Below, piece by piece: positions 1 through 12,609 of a stretch of DNA of 64,000 nt. Under the pieces are notes generated by a model. It made no database searches and was not told the DNA's origin. It saw only the letters and a list, made by a program, of their open reading frames with translations. How positions within the stretch are numbered: position 1 is the first letter of the stretch; each line of letters starts with the position of its first letter. The translations under genes and the position numbers were made by a program. The DNA is from Schizophyllum amplum (Eukaryota; Basidiomycota; Agaricomycetes; Agaricales; Schizophyllaceae), in assembly GCA_007026445.1 (NCBI GenBank), contig VDMD01000020.1:434001-498000 (forward strand), written 5' to 3'.

Positions 1-2090
1 AATCAGCATGCCACAGCAATTAACAAGGCCTACGACGGGCGAGCACTCACGTACGATTACGAACTATCACATCCCAAGTCTCCACTGCGGAACGGACATT
101 ATCTTCCAATACCAACATCGCTAACCTGCCGCTCCCGCGCGCATCATTTTGTCCGGGTGATTGAACGAGCATCCGGTACACCGCCTAGACCAGCTCCCCG
201 ATACGTAGTACGCGACGCCGAGATTGCGCTTTGTACAGGCGTTTATTGAACGCGAGTACGTACCGAACTTTCTGCAATGGATAGTGAGTACGACAATCAT
301 ACCGCGAACGCAATGCCAACTCACGACTGTTTGGCTTTTGACGGGCCTCGCAGAGCACAAACACGCACCGGAGGTCGGTCTTCGCCTTATCGCCTCCCGC
401 TCCTTCATCAGCACCTTGCCACCGCGCAGTGGCATGTCATATGTCTGGGCAGCTACACCGCACCACCGAGCTGAATCCCCTTCGCCCTTAGTCCCTATAT
501 CGACTTACTTGTGAACCACAGAACCTATAACGAAAGTACGCCACTGCCGATTCGCGCTGCTAGTACACGCACGCAAACTTTGCGACCAGATATGCCTGTG
601 TGAACCGTGGTGCGTCGTCCAATTGACGATGGTCACCCATATAGTTGACGAACTTTATCACTTCTGGACGACACTCCTGGACGACACGCCTGGGGTAGCA
701 GCAAAACATCTATATTCCACATGCATCATGGTACGTACTCACCTACCTTATTGTTGAGCATCGGTGTTGACCGTCAGCGCGGCTACATCTGGGAGCATCG
801 TTCGCATAGAATGAGCTCGAGTCAATGCCTGAACCATGCACACTCCCTCGTTTAGCCTCGTCTTCCGGCAGAAGACGCCGCCCGAGGAAGAAAGGCCACG
901 ACGAGCGTCTAATGCGCGCCATGTTCCCCTTGGGAGTACGCGCGACCCTTGTTAACGACACGGCCACACAGATCCCGTGTCAAGGCAAAGCGAAATCGAT
1001 GTCAGAAGCAATGTAGACGATGTTCGGCATGCGCGATCCAGTCATGTCGAGGAGCCGGCCAGATCAAGGAGCTGGCTATGTTTAAGATGATTGACGCAGT
1101 CGGAGCAAGGTATGGATAGTAAGGTTAGGGCGTCCGCGATGAGTGTTGTTGACGCGACATTTGCAGGACGGGAAGATGTTGCCAGTAGAACATAAACACG
1201 GCGCGTCATGATCGAGCTTCGAGTCGGCGACAGAGAACAGGAGGGACCGCCGCCATTGTCGATGATCGGGAGGTTCGAGGAAAGAATGGCCTTCGCCGAG
1301 CATGTCTCCTAATTGAAGCTAAGTCAATGAACGATGCTTGTACGCGCCGACGTCTGATTTCTGAGCGTGAGGATGCGCCGAATTTGCATGGATGTGCCAC
1401 GTACCGCGAATGATGCACGAGTCCTCCTTAACGTTGGTGAAGATAACGGCAAAGTGCCGTCTCTGCTGCCTGCGCCACGAAGATACCATTTCCAGTTCGT
1501 GGGTGTCGTGAGGGCCTCTGAGGTCGAAGGCTGAGTCCCGAGTTCTCTCTAGATATACAAAGAAGCTATGACGAAGGCCAGAACGAGCAGTAGCAGGCAG
1601 AGAGTGAGCAGGTTCCGAACAAGAGCCTACTTAGATTTGAGACTCCGACTTGCACTCGGACAATCGTTCGGCGCTCCCTTGAAGTTGGCCGGTTCGGGCG
1701 CCGAGCAATGACCTTTGGGGATAAGGCACGTGTATCTCAGGGTCATGTGCCCAATGTTGAACTCTGAGCCAGAGCTGTCTGGATCGTCTGCCTCCAGTGC
1801 CTCAAGTTTGATGTTTACAGGACCATGAACTCAGTTGAAAGGCAGACTAACAATTGGAAATGGTATAATAGGTATGCGGACTGGTAGGGGGCATTTACTA
1901 GTATCATAAGCATGCGAATGATCATAAGAGCGAGACGTAGTACAGGTGCAATGGCAATATAGAGACGATACAATACAGTGAGGATGATATAAGAGATGAG
2001 GGAGCGCGAAGGGAGCGTAGGGTAAGGTGATTACAAGACAGCATAAATAGCGAGAGGACGTGTAACTGGAAACGAGAGAGCACCGGATCC
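1..2090. other. No recognisable gene; short repeat shared with inverted arms
   Basis: I see no ORF here with family motifs, splice structure or length that persuades me. Short ORFs at 121-514 and 743-1418 overlap on both strands and look random. The stretch at about 690-750, centred on the palindrome-containing GTACGTACTCACC at 731, resembles 63,050-63,105 in the same orientation and 36,250-36,300 in reverse. A dispersed repeat of unknown type therefore probably reaches this end of the window. Confidence 0.5.
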
Positions 2091-4278
2091 CTAGGAATCT
2101 TTGTGCATTTTAAGAATGTGTTCTGCCATCTTGACCCTTCTCTCTAGGCACGGTTCCCCGTTCATCTTGCGCACATGGCACGTATGATACATCGATTGTT
2201 GGTGAACGATACCGTGCGCACCTTCGAGGTGAGCTTTAAAGGCTTCAAATAGGCGCCCCTTCGAGGAGCCTGCGATATGGGCCGTGCACTCGATGAAGCG
2301 CCCATCCATCTCATCGTGCCATCCACAGATCCTGCTCAAATTGATCTCCGGGGAGCTGGTCGACATGGCAGCGGGCGGTGGCGGGAAGAAGGAAGAATGC
2401 GGCGGATGAGCAAACGAAGTGGATGGGGCAGCGAAAGGCGGTGGTGGAGCAGCGAAGAACGGCGGCAGCATGGGAGCTTGCATGCGAGACGAAGCGTGCA
2501 CAGGCAAAGTAGACGTGAACACAGAGCGCGGGAATATGCCTGGGTGGTACGCGCCAGGAGGCGGAAGATTGCCGAGCGTGGATGGGTCATATGCGCTGGG
2601 AGGCAGGATATCCGTAAACATGGAGGCGCCGCGAGAGCTTGATGCCGCCTGAGATCCCGATGGACCAGCGCCATGCGCTAGCAGAGCATTCTTGCGCGGC
2701 CTCCCTCGCGTTGGCACAATCGGCCTTCCGGTAAGTTGAGCCATTCCAGCGCTCGACTGTGTCACCCTTTTGTAGGGCTTTGCCATCCTCGGGTTTGGCT
2801 TCGCAGAACGTACAGCGCCCGTACTTAACGAATGTTGTCAGTTTCAGAATACAGTCACATAAAAGAAGCGATGCTCACTGCTGGTTAGTCGCTCTGCCCT
2901 TCCCCTTCTTGATTGGGCTCCCCCGGCACGAAACCTCCTGTATCTCAGGCGAGTCCGGAGACGTGGGGCCAGAGGTCATCGGCGGGGTCCGCTCTGGCGG
3001 CGTGCGGTTCGCGCTCATGGGCAGCGTGCGGTGGGTGGGCAACGTGCGGCTGGTGGACAACGTACGGTTTGTGTTCGGCATGTGGCCCATGGGCGCCGTG
3101 TAGTTCTGGCTCGCGAACGGCAAACGTGTTGCCGGCGAAGTGCGGATCGGGGGCTTCGCCGCGGTCGGCACTGGCGGCGATGGCTCGGAGGGCGACGGGA
3201 ACCTGATCCCCGCGAAGCAGAATGTAGGACGGCCGACGTCATGGTTGGCAGGGCCGCCCGCATTGGGGCAGGCAGGATATTGGGTGTTGACCGTCTGGGG
3301 AGCGGGCGGCGGCCGTGGGAACCATGGCTGCTGCGACGGCTGTGGTTGACGACTGGCATGCGGGATCGCTTCGGTCTGGTTGACGTATTCGTTAGGATAC
3401 CCTGCACCGTTGAACGAGTTGTCGAATGGACCGGGCATGAAAGCGGATGCCTGCGCAGGACCGGGCAGACCAAGGCCCGCGGTGGAGGCGGACGTTGCTT
3501 GTGCGTCCCCGGAATATGCAAAATCGCCATCGACCGAGAACTGGGCGTCCTGGTGGTTCCACGCGGGTACGCTGAAGTCGCAAGGAGCGACGTTGGCAGC
3601 ATCTACATATATTGTCAATTCTGTATCTCGGTACTGAAGAAGATAACACGCACCAGGTAAGGTCTCGCACGGAAAGTAATTCCCATACTGCGTATCCCAC
3701 TGGGAAGTCGGGTCGGCCGTGGCTGGGCCGCCGTGCGTGTACTGCTCGAACTCATGTCCTTGGTTCGTAGCGGCTTGGGTGTCACGGGGCGCTTCCGAGG
3801 TCACATGGTCATCAACGTTGAAGTCCGCTGTCAAAGAGTCAGAAAGCGCGTCGGCGAGAAGTGGGAGAAAACGCACCAGAAAGGCCGCCATCCTGAAGTC
3901 CGCATGAAGGCCCCGTGAGGAATTGGGCGTCCATAGGTCCCGCTGAGAGACCTAGACAATCATCAGCAACAGAACGTAAAAAAGGCCACAGTACTCACCG
4001 TCGAAGTAATCGGGGTTGGAAGGCTGCTGTTGGCTGTTGCCGGAGAGGAACAGAGGGTCGAAGGAGTTGGCGTAGTCGTCCATAGGATAGGATGGCGCGT
4101 CCGATGGGCCACCGAAGTCGACCGTGCCTATGTCCGCTGGAAATCCGCCCAGATTATCCCACTCGCCCCAGCCCATGTCGGGCTCCTCCTTCTGAACCTG
4201 CTGTGGCATGCCACCATCAGATGGGTATGTCGGGAACCAGAGATTAGAGTTGTCCAGCTGATTCGTGAAGTCGGACAT
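2091..4278 (-). CDS. Hypothetical Pro/Ser-rich protein with C-terminal Cys/His (zinc-finger-like) region
   Basis: I do not recognise the family. Exons on the minus strand are 4278-3999, 3942-3877, 3827-3654, 3602-2879 and 2823-2091. They sum to 1,977 nt, an open frame of 658 residues, with standard donors (GTGAGT, GTGCGT, GTGCGT, GTGAGC). The start is MSDFTNQLDN, an acidic and Gln-rich N-terminus. The centre is Pro/Ser/Thr-rich, with a short run of repeats of the type RTLPT-RTLPM. The last ~80 residues are different: they contain CGWHDEMDG, a Cys 13 residues later, HLEGAHG, then YHTCHVRKMNGEPC and HILKMHKDS. That spacing of Cys and His suggests one or two C2H2-like zinc-binding modules. With a low-complexity acidic N-terminus this could be a DNA-binding transcription regulator, but that is inference. 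The structure is well supported; the function is not. Confidence 0.7.
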
Positions 4279-5860
4279 TATTAGAGAGGCGATTAGGAAA
4301 AGGCGGCGATATGTAGAAACAATACGTTGATCAGAGACAAGCGAAGCGATGAAACGACGAGGAGCAGGAGACAAAAGAGTTGGAGGTCACGGGGAAAGCG
4401 GCGGGGAAGGTAGCGGTGCGGAGTAGGTTCGAATATGCAGGATCAATTATCGCGACCAGCTTTTCATGTCGCGCCGCTCGGTCATTGCGCCCTCTCCAGC
4501 CAAACACATCACGCGCGCGGAGCATAGCCGCCTCTTTGTGGAGGGTACAGCATTTATGCTTTGGGACGCCGTTGTCACCTATCTTGCACGCAATATATGG
4601 GTCCTGTGTAGTGAGATGGTCATAAATCGCGGACGACGCGAAGGTCAACTCGCCGTTGGTTCCGGTCAATCCGTCGTCTGTTCCGGTCAATCCGTCGTTC
4701 GTTCCGGTCACAAGTTGCATCACCTGCGTGTAGTGATCAGAAAAGGCAGTTCTGATGGTCAAGGACTCGCACAATAGTACACGGGAGCAGATCAGATCCC
4801 GCCCGATGGGCCTGGGGGCCAGAGCGCGGCGCATTCAACGTCCCACTCACTAGCTCCAGCCCGCGCCTTCTGCTATGACTCTCGCAACGGTCCATTCCCA
4901 GCGTGCTTTCCTGGGCGTAGGATGAGCAAGGTCATAAAAGCAGATGTGGCAGACTTCACCTTGGCGCGCCGTATGGGTTCATAGACCAGCATTTGCTGTT
5001 GCCATCGCTACGATCTACTACCGCGCATTCATATCATGTGAAGCTCGGCCATCCCAAACATGCTCGGGCATGCCCATCAACTTCGAGCTTTCCCATATTT
5101 GCCGCACTCGTCGCGTAGTAGTACGTCGTCCTCACAATTGCGCCTTCGTTCGCGGTTCTTCAACTATACCACAGCTGTAGACTCGAAGAGGGGGATGGAT
5201 CAAGGGGGTCCGGCGTCGACAGGCGTGAGCAGCTTGTTTCCTCCTCTTGCTTGGTAACGGAGCAAGGGCACGAAAGTCCGTCCTCGAGCGATACTCTTTT
5301 TCATGAAATCTGGGCTCCTGGCAGGTTACAGGTCCAAGTATCAGAGGTGCCACGTATCAAGAGCTCTGTGCGTGCGTGCTCCCTGCCGAGCGCTTCCCAT
5401 AAGACGCGGAGCCCAGCTCCAGGAGGATGCAAGGAGGATGCCGCAGCGCATTTTCGCAGCCACATAATTTGCAGTACTTCAGGCGGCGAGCTCAAAGCAA
5501 CGGTAACAGGAGGAGCGGTCAGACTCATCAGTAAGCAGATTGGGATTGAAGTCCTTCGACGCTCCCCTTGGTCTTCATACAGTTTAACGAGCTCTTGAGG
5601 TTGAAGCAGCAGGACGTGAAGCCAGAAGCCAGAAAATCCAATTTCCGTCACAACGCTCAGCGACGCGGGCCGCTGTCGGCTCGATCGGCTCGTCACACGT
5701 GCCGGGCCGCGATGCGCCCACAAATGCAAGTTGAAGTTGAATTTAGTTCAAGTAAGTTGTACTGACCGCCACCGCACGTACAGTACACGGCACAACACTT
5801 ATCTATAACTGCTAAAACATATAGTCTACAGCGGTCGTGTCCCAGTTCCCACAAGTCCTA
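4279..5860. other. Intergenic, no supported gene
   Basis: This is the shared 5' flank of the minus-strand gene ending upstream at 4278 and the 3' flank of the methyltransferase gene. The only structure I see is the short tandem repeat at 4655-4712. An ORF of 142 codons at 5301-5729 (-) has no motif or splice support. Confidence 0.5.
4655..4712. repeat. Short tandem repeat, ~18-20 bp unit x3
   Basis: Three successive units begin TTCCGGTCA; the first two continue AATCCGTCGT. Units differ by one or two bases. Nothing indicates that this is coding. Confidence 0.7.
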
Positions 5861-8800
5861 CTACAGAACCGCGCCCTTAACCTTGATCGCCTCGTATACG
5901 CGAAACTCCCTCACAAACGTCCTCTGAACCGGCGATTGCGATGCCTCATGTCCCTCTGGAAAACCGAAGGGACTCGCCTCTGCGTTCAGCGTGGCACTTG
6001 GCGAACATAAAGGCGAGACCGGAGGAGACGCAGGCCTGCAATTATCGTCAGCTTTCGCCCACCCGAGACCACACTCAGAGGATCCGACTCACCCGCCAGC
6101 ATTAAACGGCGGCGGCGGTAGGATGGGCGAGTCCGGCAGCGCAGGTTCCCGAAGCGACGGATGCCGCCGCATGTTCATCCCCGTCCGCCGAGCCGGTGAG
6201 CGCGTCCTCGCGTTCACTTCCTCCGCCGCTTGCACTCCCGCCACCGCATGCACTCCCCCCGCCGTCCCCCGACTCGTCTTCCGCCTCCCCCTCCGTCTCA
6301 CCCCCCTCTCCCACTCCGCCAGCCCCCGTTCATACGCCCACACCGCCTCCGCGGTCGCCTGCCGCACCTCATCCGTATTCGCCACCTCCGCCGCGCGCAC
6401 CGCGTACTCGACGAGGCGGTCCCGCGCTGCGATGAGCCCGCGCGCATGCCGTGTCGCGTGCGCAGCGACCTCTGCGGGCCGCATTGGAAGGAAAGTCGGG
6501 CGCGTGCTTGAGGTAGCAGCCGCGGTAGATGCGTTCGAAAAGAGAAGTAGGCCCGAGCGAGGTGAGGTCGGGTTTAGTGACGTATACGCGCGCTTCGCAC
6601 CCCCATGTATCGGTGGGCCATCCAGGATGTCCGAGATCGCATCCTTCTGACTTGCACCATCATCCTCCACGATTCTGTTGGTCTTCTCCCCTTTGTCATC
6701 TCGTCCGCCTCCCACATTCATATCCTCCCCGTCCGCCATCGCCAGGCGCAACACGCACATCTCACGCTGGTGGCCGAAGATGTCCTCCATGAGCTGTTCC
6801 AGCCGCACGCTGAGGTCCGCATCGACGCCAAAGGCCGCCGACAGCATGTCCCTGTAAGCGCTCTCCAGCGCCTCGGCCGCGCGCGCGTCCTCCACGGCCT
6901 CCGCAGCACGAGCACCGTCCTGGGGTCCATCGCCACCGTCATCACCACCGCCACCGCCATCACCACCGCCATCGCCAACGCCATCGAGGGATTCCTCATC
7001 AGAGACGCCCCCTCGTTTGGTCTCCTCCATGAACTCCCTCGCCGGAAAGCACATGCGATCCTCGACGAGTTCAAGACGGCCGCCAAGCGCGAGTACGCGA
7101 CATACTTCGCACAAGAGGCCTTCCCATGCATCTCTGGGCACCGAAAGCGTCAGCCCCGCCATGCGCACGAGGTCGAAGGCGCCGTCGGGGAAGGGCAGTG
7201 GGGTTTGTAGGCTGTGGGGAGATGATTAGTGCTTGGAGTTCACAGAAGCGGAACAATCATATGGGGGAGTGAAAAGAAGGGGAAGGAATGAGAAAATCAG
7301 AGAGCCGAGAACGATCAAAGATTAAAAAGCGAATAAAAGCACGAGAATGGATAACAAAACCAGCGAAGCGGCAAAGAATAGCCCACTCACATATCTCCCC
7401 TCACAAATCCCACACACTCATCCCCCATCCCACCCGCCTTCATCTCCCGTCGCGCGTCCCGCATCACATCCACAATATCCATGCCCGTCACTCGCGTGCC
7501 GTACCCACGCCATGCGCGCGCGGCGTCGAGCAGCCACTGGCCCTGCCCACAGCCAAGGTCGAGCGCGGTCGCCGGCGGGGCAGTAGAGTAGTCGTAGAAG
7601 GAAGGAGAGGTGGGGCGGTCGCCAGATGTCGGCGAGGATGAGCCTGGGCCAGAGTTTTTCCCAGGCAGAAGCCGTCGGAGGAGCTCGTGCGTGGCGCGGT
7701 CACTAGAGAGTTGGTTAGCGCGCCATCGGCAAAAGTCAACATAATAAAATACGCACGCTTCCAGCATCGCCATGTTGTAGGGGTCGTATAACGGTGCGCG
7801 ATGAGCTTGAGGCTGAGGAGGAGCGTCATGCGGGGAGGACTGAACATCATGCGGCGACGAGGCTGAGTGGCTCTCCGGAAGCGTACGCTCGTACCCCGGT
7901 AGCGACGAGCGCTGATACCCCGGCGGCGCATAGCCGTCCTCCTCCCGCGACACACGCACGTCCTCCAGCACCATACCATTGCCGTCCTGCAGGACGTGCT
8001 CCTCTTCCGGCGGCGCCCTATTCACCACGCGCAGCTTCTGCCTAGGCGAAGCGGGAATAAAATCCGGACGTTGACCCTCCGAGCCCGAACGGTGCGCGTC
8101 GGACCCCCTTGGATGCCCATTGGACCCAGGCCGGCGCACGTCTGAGGACTCCGAGCCAGATGTGGAACGCGCGTTCGCGGACGGGTACGCTGTTGGCGGG
8201 TACGCGGATGGCGCGAAGTGCTGTGGGAATGGCGCGTGTGGGTACGGCGAAGTCGTGAGTGGGTGTTGGGAGGGCGCGACGGTATAGGGCGAGGCGCGCG
8301 GCTCTTCGGCCCGCGACTCCGAGGGCGACAGCGCCGCTACGTCATCGACCCCCGTGCGCCGCTCTCCCTCCGTCCGCATCGCGTTCCCCGTCTGTATCGC
8401 ACCTCCCGCCGTCCGCATCAGCCCTAGGCCTCCATCGGACCCTCCCGCCCCCGTTCTCACTGCTCTCGGGCCGCCCACGGTCCTCCTCAACCCATCGCCC
8501 ACACCGCCCACACCGCCCACACCACCTACCCGCATCACCCGCTCATCCACCCGCATCATCCCCTCCCCGTCCGTCAAGTCACATCTCTCCGAGCCAGCCG
8601 TCCTGGGACGCTTGCTAAAGGTCAACGTCGCCGGCGTGCGATGCGGCTTCGCTCGGGAGCGGGAGGCGGGGAAGACGAAGCCTTGGCTAGAGGACGCGCT
8701 GAGGCCCGGGTTGGAGGACGCGAAGCCTGGGCTAGAGGACGCGAAGCCAGAGTTGGAGGACGCGAAGCCTGGGCTGGAGGACGCGTTAGGGACGGATGCA

Positions 8801-10526
8801 TGGGCCACAGATGTCATGGCGTGACCGGACTCGCTCGCAGAGGAAGACGGCCAGCGATGCCGTGGCTGCATATGTTGGACCGCCTGTATATGTTGGTGGG
8901 CCTGTGGATATTGGTGAGCCTGCGAATGTTGCGCCGCCTGCAGATGTTGGTGGGCTTGCGGATGTTGGTGGGCTTGCGGATGTTGGTGGGCTTGCGGATG
9001 TTGCGCCTGCGACGAGTCCGTCGACGAAGAGTGCGCGGAGCGGACTTCGGGCGAGGAGGGATTAGGCGAGGAATGATTAGGCGAGGAATGATTAGGCGAG
9101 GAGGGATTGGGCGCGTAGTGGTCGCGATCGGGCGCGTAGTGCTCGTGATTCGGCGGGCCATCAATGTCGTCGCGCGCATAGCCATCGCCATCGGCTGCAT
9201 AGCCATTGCCGTCGGGCGCGTAGCTATTGCCATCGGCTGCAGAGCGATTGTCGTAGTGAATCTCTGACGACGCATCGACGTCGGAGGAGGCGACCGGACT
9301 TGACAGAGACGCGACGGCTTCGCGGGTGAGCGTGCCAACCTCGGGGTATGACGAGGTAGGGTATGAGGAGGTGGGCGTATATCCTTCTGCATGTGGGTAT
9401 TGTGATGAGTGGTGGTATTGCGATGAGTCATGGTATTTCTGTCCTTCAGGGAATCCAGTCGTTTGCGGGTATGTCTCTCCGCGTGAACATGCCTCCCCGC
9501 GCGAGTATGCCTCTCCATGCGGGAATCCCTCTACGTGCGGGAATCCCTCTACGTACGGGTATGCGATCGTCCGTGGGTCCTCGACTGCGTAAGGCGACTG
9601 AGGTGCCGAGGATGACTGTGTGAAGAGGCGTTAGCGCGTTGTTCAGCATTTGGCAGTCATGAGGGATCGCAAGGCTCAGGGTCATGATAGAACGACAGCA
9701 GGGATCAAACACAACAGCAGATAGGATAATTAACAAGATAAAAAGGGACAATAACCGAGAGAAAACACATTTTCAGCAACACTAGACTCACCTCCCCCTT
9801 CCCCTTCTGCTTCCTGAACTTCCCCTTCAACTTGCTCCACGAAGGCTGCGTGTTCGGCGTGACGTTCGACGGGACGGCGCGCGAGCGGCCGCTAGGGAGG
9901 ATGAAGGGTTGTGGTGGTGGGCGGGACTGGGGGGTTACGTGTTGAGGCTTTAGTTGAGTGGGAGAGATCGCATGTGGCGTAGAGGTTGCGTGCGATGGCT
10001 GCGACGGGGTCCTCGAGTACGGCAGACGCGCATTGGACGACAGCCCCCCATTTGCGCTCGAAGACAGCTCATTCGCGCGTATCCCGCTCCCGCTCATAGA
10101 TGACTCTCCCAGCCGCTGCATGATGGACGAGGAGAACTGGCGTAGGGACGAGATTGTCGAATTCGACCGCGTGCTGCTGCTGAGTGAGGGCGTGCGATCG
10201 GTAGGCGAGGTATACCCAGACAAGGTATGGCCAGAGACCGACTCGCGCTTGAAGGATGCTGTGCGGCCTGCGATAGAGGGCGTATGGTCGGTGGGCGGAG
10301 TATGGCCTGCGGGCGGAGTGTGGCCTGCGATCGAGGAATGTCCAGTGGTAGACGCACGACCGGAGAGCAAAGGATGGCTGGAGAACGACGTGCTGGTGAA
10401 CGACTCGCGAGCAGAAAACGATGAGAGCGGCGATGAAGGTCGGGAGAAGAAGCTGTGGCGGTCACGGGGGCCTGTCCTCGGTGGCGCCGACCAGTCCGCG
10501 GAGTGAGGGCGGCTCGGGGATTGCAT
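5861..10526 (-). CDS. SAM-dependent methyltransferase with long low-complexity N-terminus
   Basis: Exons are 10526-9792, 9615-7757, 7702-7391, 7211-6093 and 6035-5861. They sum to 4,200 nt, or 1,399 residues, in one open frame. The first ~830 residues are Ser/Pro/His/Gln-rich repeats with no fold. The catalytic part begins near residue 850 with YDPYNMAMLEADRATHELL, a signature I associate with a basidiomycete methyltransferase family. Residues ~910-923 hold SAM motif I (LDLGCGQGQW), followed by the acidic TGMDIVD. Past the third intron comes LPFPDGAFDLVRMAG (motif IV region), then LALGGRLELVED (post-motif strand). A Gly/Asp-rich insertion (about GDGGGDGGGGGDDGGDG) interrupts the C-terminal half. 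The protein ends RVYEAIKVKGAVL. It is class I Rossmann fold; substrate unknown. The 54-nt second intron leaves the frame open if retained, so a naive ORF call would include it. Promoter MluI boxes are described separately. Confidence 0.88.
8690..9110. repeat. Coding minisatellites in methyltransferase exon 2
   Basis: Three adjacent tandem arrays lie inside exon 2 of the methyltransferase gene. 8,690-8,790 has ~18-bp units coding SSPGFA/SNPGFA-like repeats. 8,880-9,005 has 18-bp units coding AHQHPQ-like repeats. 9,055-9,105 has 15-bp units coding SSPNH/SSPNP. All unit lengths are multiples of three, so copy number can vary without breaking the frame. Confidence 0.75.
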
Positions 10527-11576
10527 GTCGGATGTGAGGTTAACGTGGATGGGGTTAGGGAGGATTGGATGGGGCTGATCCTGAAATAGGGACGCGGTGG
10601 CGAGGGGGACGTAAAGATGCCAGGCGCGTCGAAAACGCGTTAGGCGCTGAGTAGAGAACGCGTTAGACGCTGGCAGGTGCTAGGCACCGACACGCACGGA
10701 TGATTTACGAGGCTACTGTCACTGACAGGCCGCTCCGATCAGTCACTATCAGCGCAGCTGTTCAGCGTTGGACAGCGCGGTAAACGCCTGGCAAACGAAG
10801 GTTTGCCTCGACGGACGTGCGCGCAGAGGGCCGGAAAAGAGGACGCACAGATGCAGCGAGGACGATAAGGTCTTTCACACATTCCTGATCCTTTCACACC
10901 GTGTCGTCGCGCTCTGACGCGTTATCGACGCACTTGCCGGAATAACCGTTTCGTGGGATTTAGCCTGCGAGGTGGAGTTGTCAAGGGGCTGAGAGCACGC
11001 GCGCTGGCACAGAGAAGCTCACCGTCGCCTACCGTCACGAAAACAAGCGCAGAACTCGCGGAGGTTCGAGGAGGCAGATACAGATGTGGAGCCCCGGCGC
11101 CCGCGCAGGTGTGCAAGTAAACCGTCCTTCCCGCCCCATCATACGCGGTACCCAAGTCCGACCTAAGTATGACGGCACCCATTCAATAGTCAGTGCCTGT
11201 TCACTGTTCAGTAGCGCGTCTCGAAATTGCGGCGGTGGCGCGGCGCGTTATCACGTGGAGCGTTTGAGAGTAAGTACTTGAGTTAGAACGCAAGCTGCAT
11301 TAAAAGCAGAGAATACGATGCTGTTGGTTGGTCGCAAATTTGGGTAACACAGACATTTTTGCTCTATCGTTCAGCGTCAACGATGAGGTTCAAGAACAAG
11401 CCTGGGCGCTTATCGGCCGGCTTTACACACACATGGCAAACCGGCGGAGCAGGCGGCAACTGCCGACGAACGCTGACGCGCTGGACGGCCCAGGTAAGAT
11501 GTTCATCCTCTCACATCTCCCATTCTCCTAATCTCTCATCCAATCCCTCGCTTCACACTAGCACAACTCTTCTAGC
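10527..11576. other. Divergent intergenic region between methyltransferase and NmrA-like gene 1
   Basis: It contains the promoters of two divergently transcribed genes. No gene is visible; an 86-codon ORF at 10922-11182 (-) has no supporting feature. The methyltransferase side carries the MluI-box cluster. Confidence 0.5.
10635..10922. promoter_or_regulatory. Cluster of ACGCGT (MluI cell-cycle box-like) sites
   Basis: ACGCGT occurs at 10635-10640, 10658-10663 and 10917-10922, all within 400 bp upstream of the methyltransferase start at 10526. The first two lie in a near-duplicate of ~23 bp (AACGCGTTAGGCGCTG / AACGCGTTAGACGCTG). In ascomycete yeasts ACGCGT is the MBF site for G1/S transcription. 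Use of that factor here is inference from the site alone. Confidence 0.4.
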
Positions 11577-12609
11577 ATGTCTGTGTTCAAGTCCATTGCT
11601 GTGGCCGGAGCCCAGAGCGCTATCGGCAAGGTGATTGTCCTTACTCTTGCCGCCACTCCAGGCATGTCCGTCCTTGTCCTCACTCGGGCGACCACCGCCC
11701 GGCCGGCGTACCTACCTGAGAATGTCGCCCATGCCGGCATCAACTACTCGGACGTCGACGCGACTGCCACCATCCTAAGCGGGCACAAGGTCGAAGTCGT
11801 GATATCCCCGGTCAACGGCGCTGCCGTCCTGGAGCAGATCCCGCTTGCGAACGCAGCGAAGGCCGCCGGGGTGAAGCTGTTCGTGCCCAGCGAGTACGGG
11901 ACCATCACGAAAGGGATCCCGGCGGAAGATGTGTCGCCCTTTTTGCAGGGGAAGATGCAGGTTGCAGGTGAGCAATGTGCCGCGGCGATCTTTTGAGCAT
12001 TGGACACGCTGACCTCCTTCCTTGTCAGACCATCTGCAGTCCATCGGTCTGCCGTCTCTGCGCGTTTTCGTGAGTGCTGAGGGAAACCTTCCCACACTCG
12101 GCCGCCGTAGCTGACCGTGCCACAGCCAGGCATATTCCAAGACTATGTCCCGCTGCTCGTCGGCTACGGGGCCTCCAAAAAGGTCAACATCCTGCGCTCT
12201 CTCAAGGGAGACACGCCGTTCTCCACCACGAGCACTGATGATATAGGAGGTAAGCCTGCATTTCAGTAGGTGCGGATGAGAAACTGACGCGCGCACCCCA
12301 GGCTTCGTTGCCCACGTCGTCACGCGCCACCCTCTATCCGTTCTTGCAGACAAAGTTGTGCGCATCGAAGGCAGTCGCGTCACGCTCAACGAGCTTGGAG
12401 CAGTTTTCGAGGCACCCGTTGAAAAGGTCGACGCGATACCTGGCGTAGAGGGTGTGCGGACGGCCTTCATCGCGCAGCTGCAGAAGTTCATAGAGAAGGG
12501 ATACCTCAACACGGAGACGAAGCTGGCGGACGGCGACGGCAGCGGCGGCGCAAATGCGCTGTGGGAGGACCACCGCTGGACGCCGCTGAAGGAGACCCTG
12601 AAACTGTGA
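11577..12609 (+). CDS. NmrA-like / isoflavone-reductase-like NAD(P)-binding protein, copy 1
   Basis: Exons are 11577-11967, 12029-12069, 12126-12249 and 12302-12609. They sum to 864 nt (287 residues), which fits the ~300-residue atypical SDR family. The N-terminus SIAVAGAQSAIG is the Rossmann dinucleotide-binding loop, and VLTRA follows beta-2, where the NADP-preferring Arg usually sits. FVPSEYG near residue 105 is the signature of the PCBER/isoflavone-reductase group. The C-terminal half (ADKVVRIEG, GYLNTETKL) is the substrate side. Family members are NAD(P)H-dependent reductases or redox-sensing regulators; the substrate cannot be read from sequence. Three close paralogs lie at 45.9, 47.6 and 54.4 kb with the same three intron positions. 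The first intron follows QVAG and the 41-nt second exon is identical in size in all four. Confidence 0.9.

Noticed and set aside
7488..7979. Long ORFs overlapping the methyltransferase gene in other frames and on the plus strand (also 8354-8824, 8641-9267, 6605-7210)
   Set aside because: They are GC-rich shadows of repeats in the methyltransferase exons, with no motif, and conflict with a spliced frame carrying clear SAM motifs.
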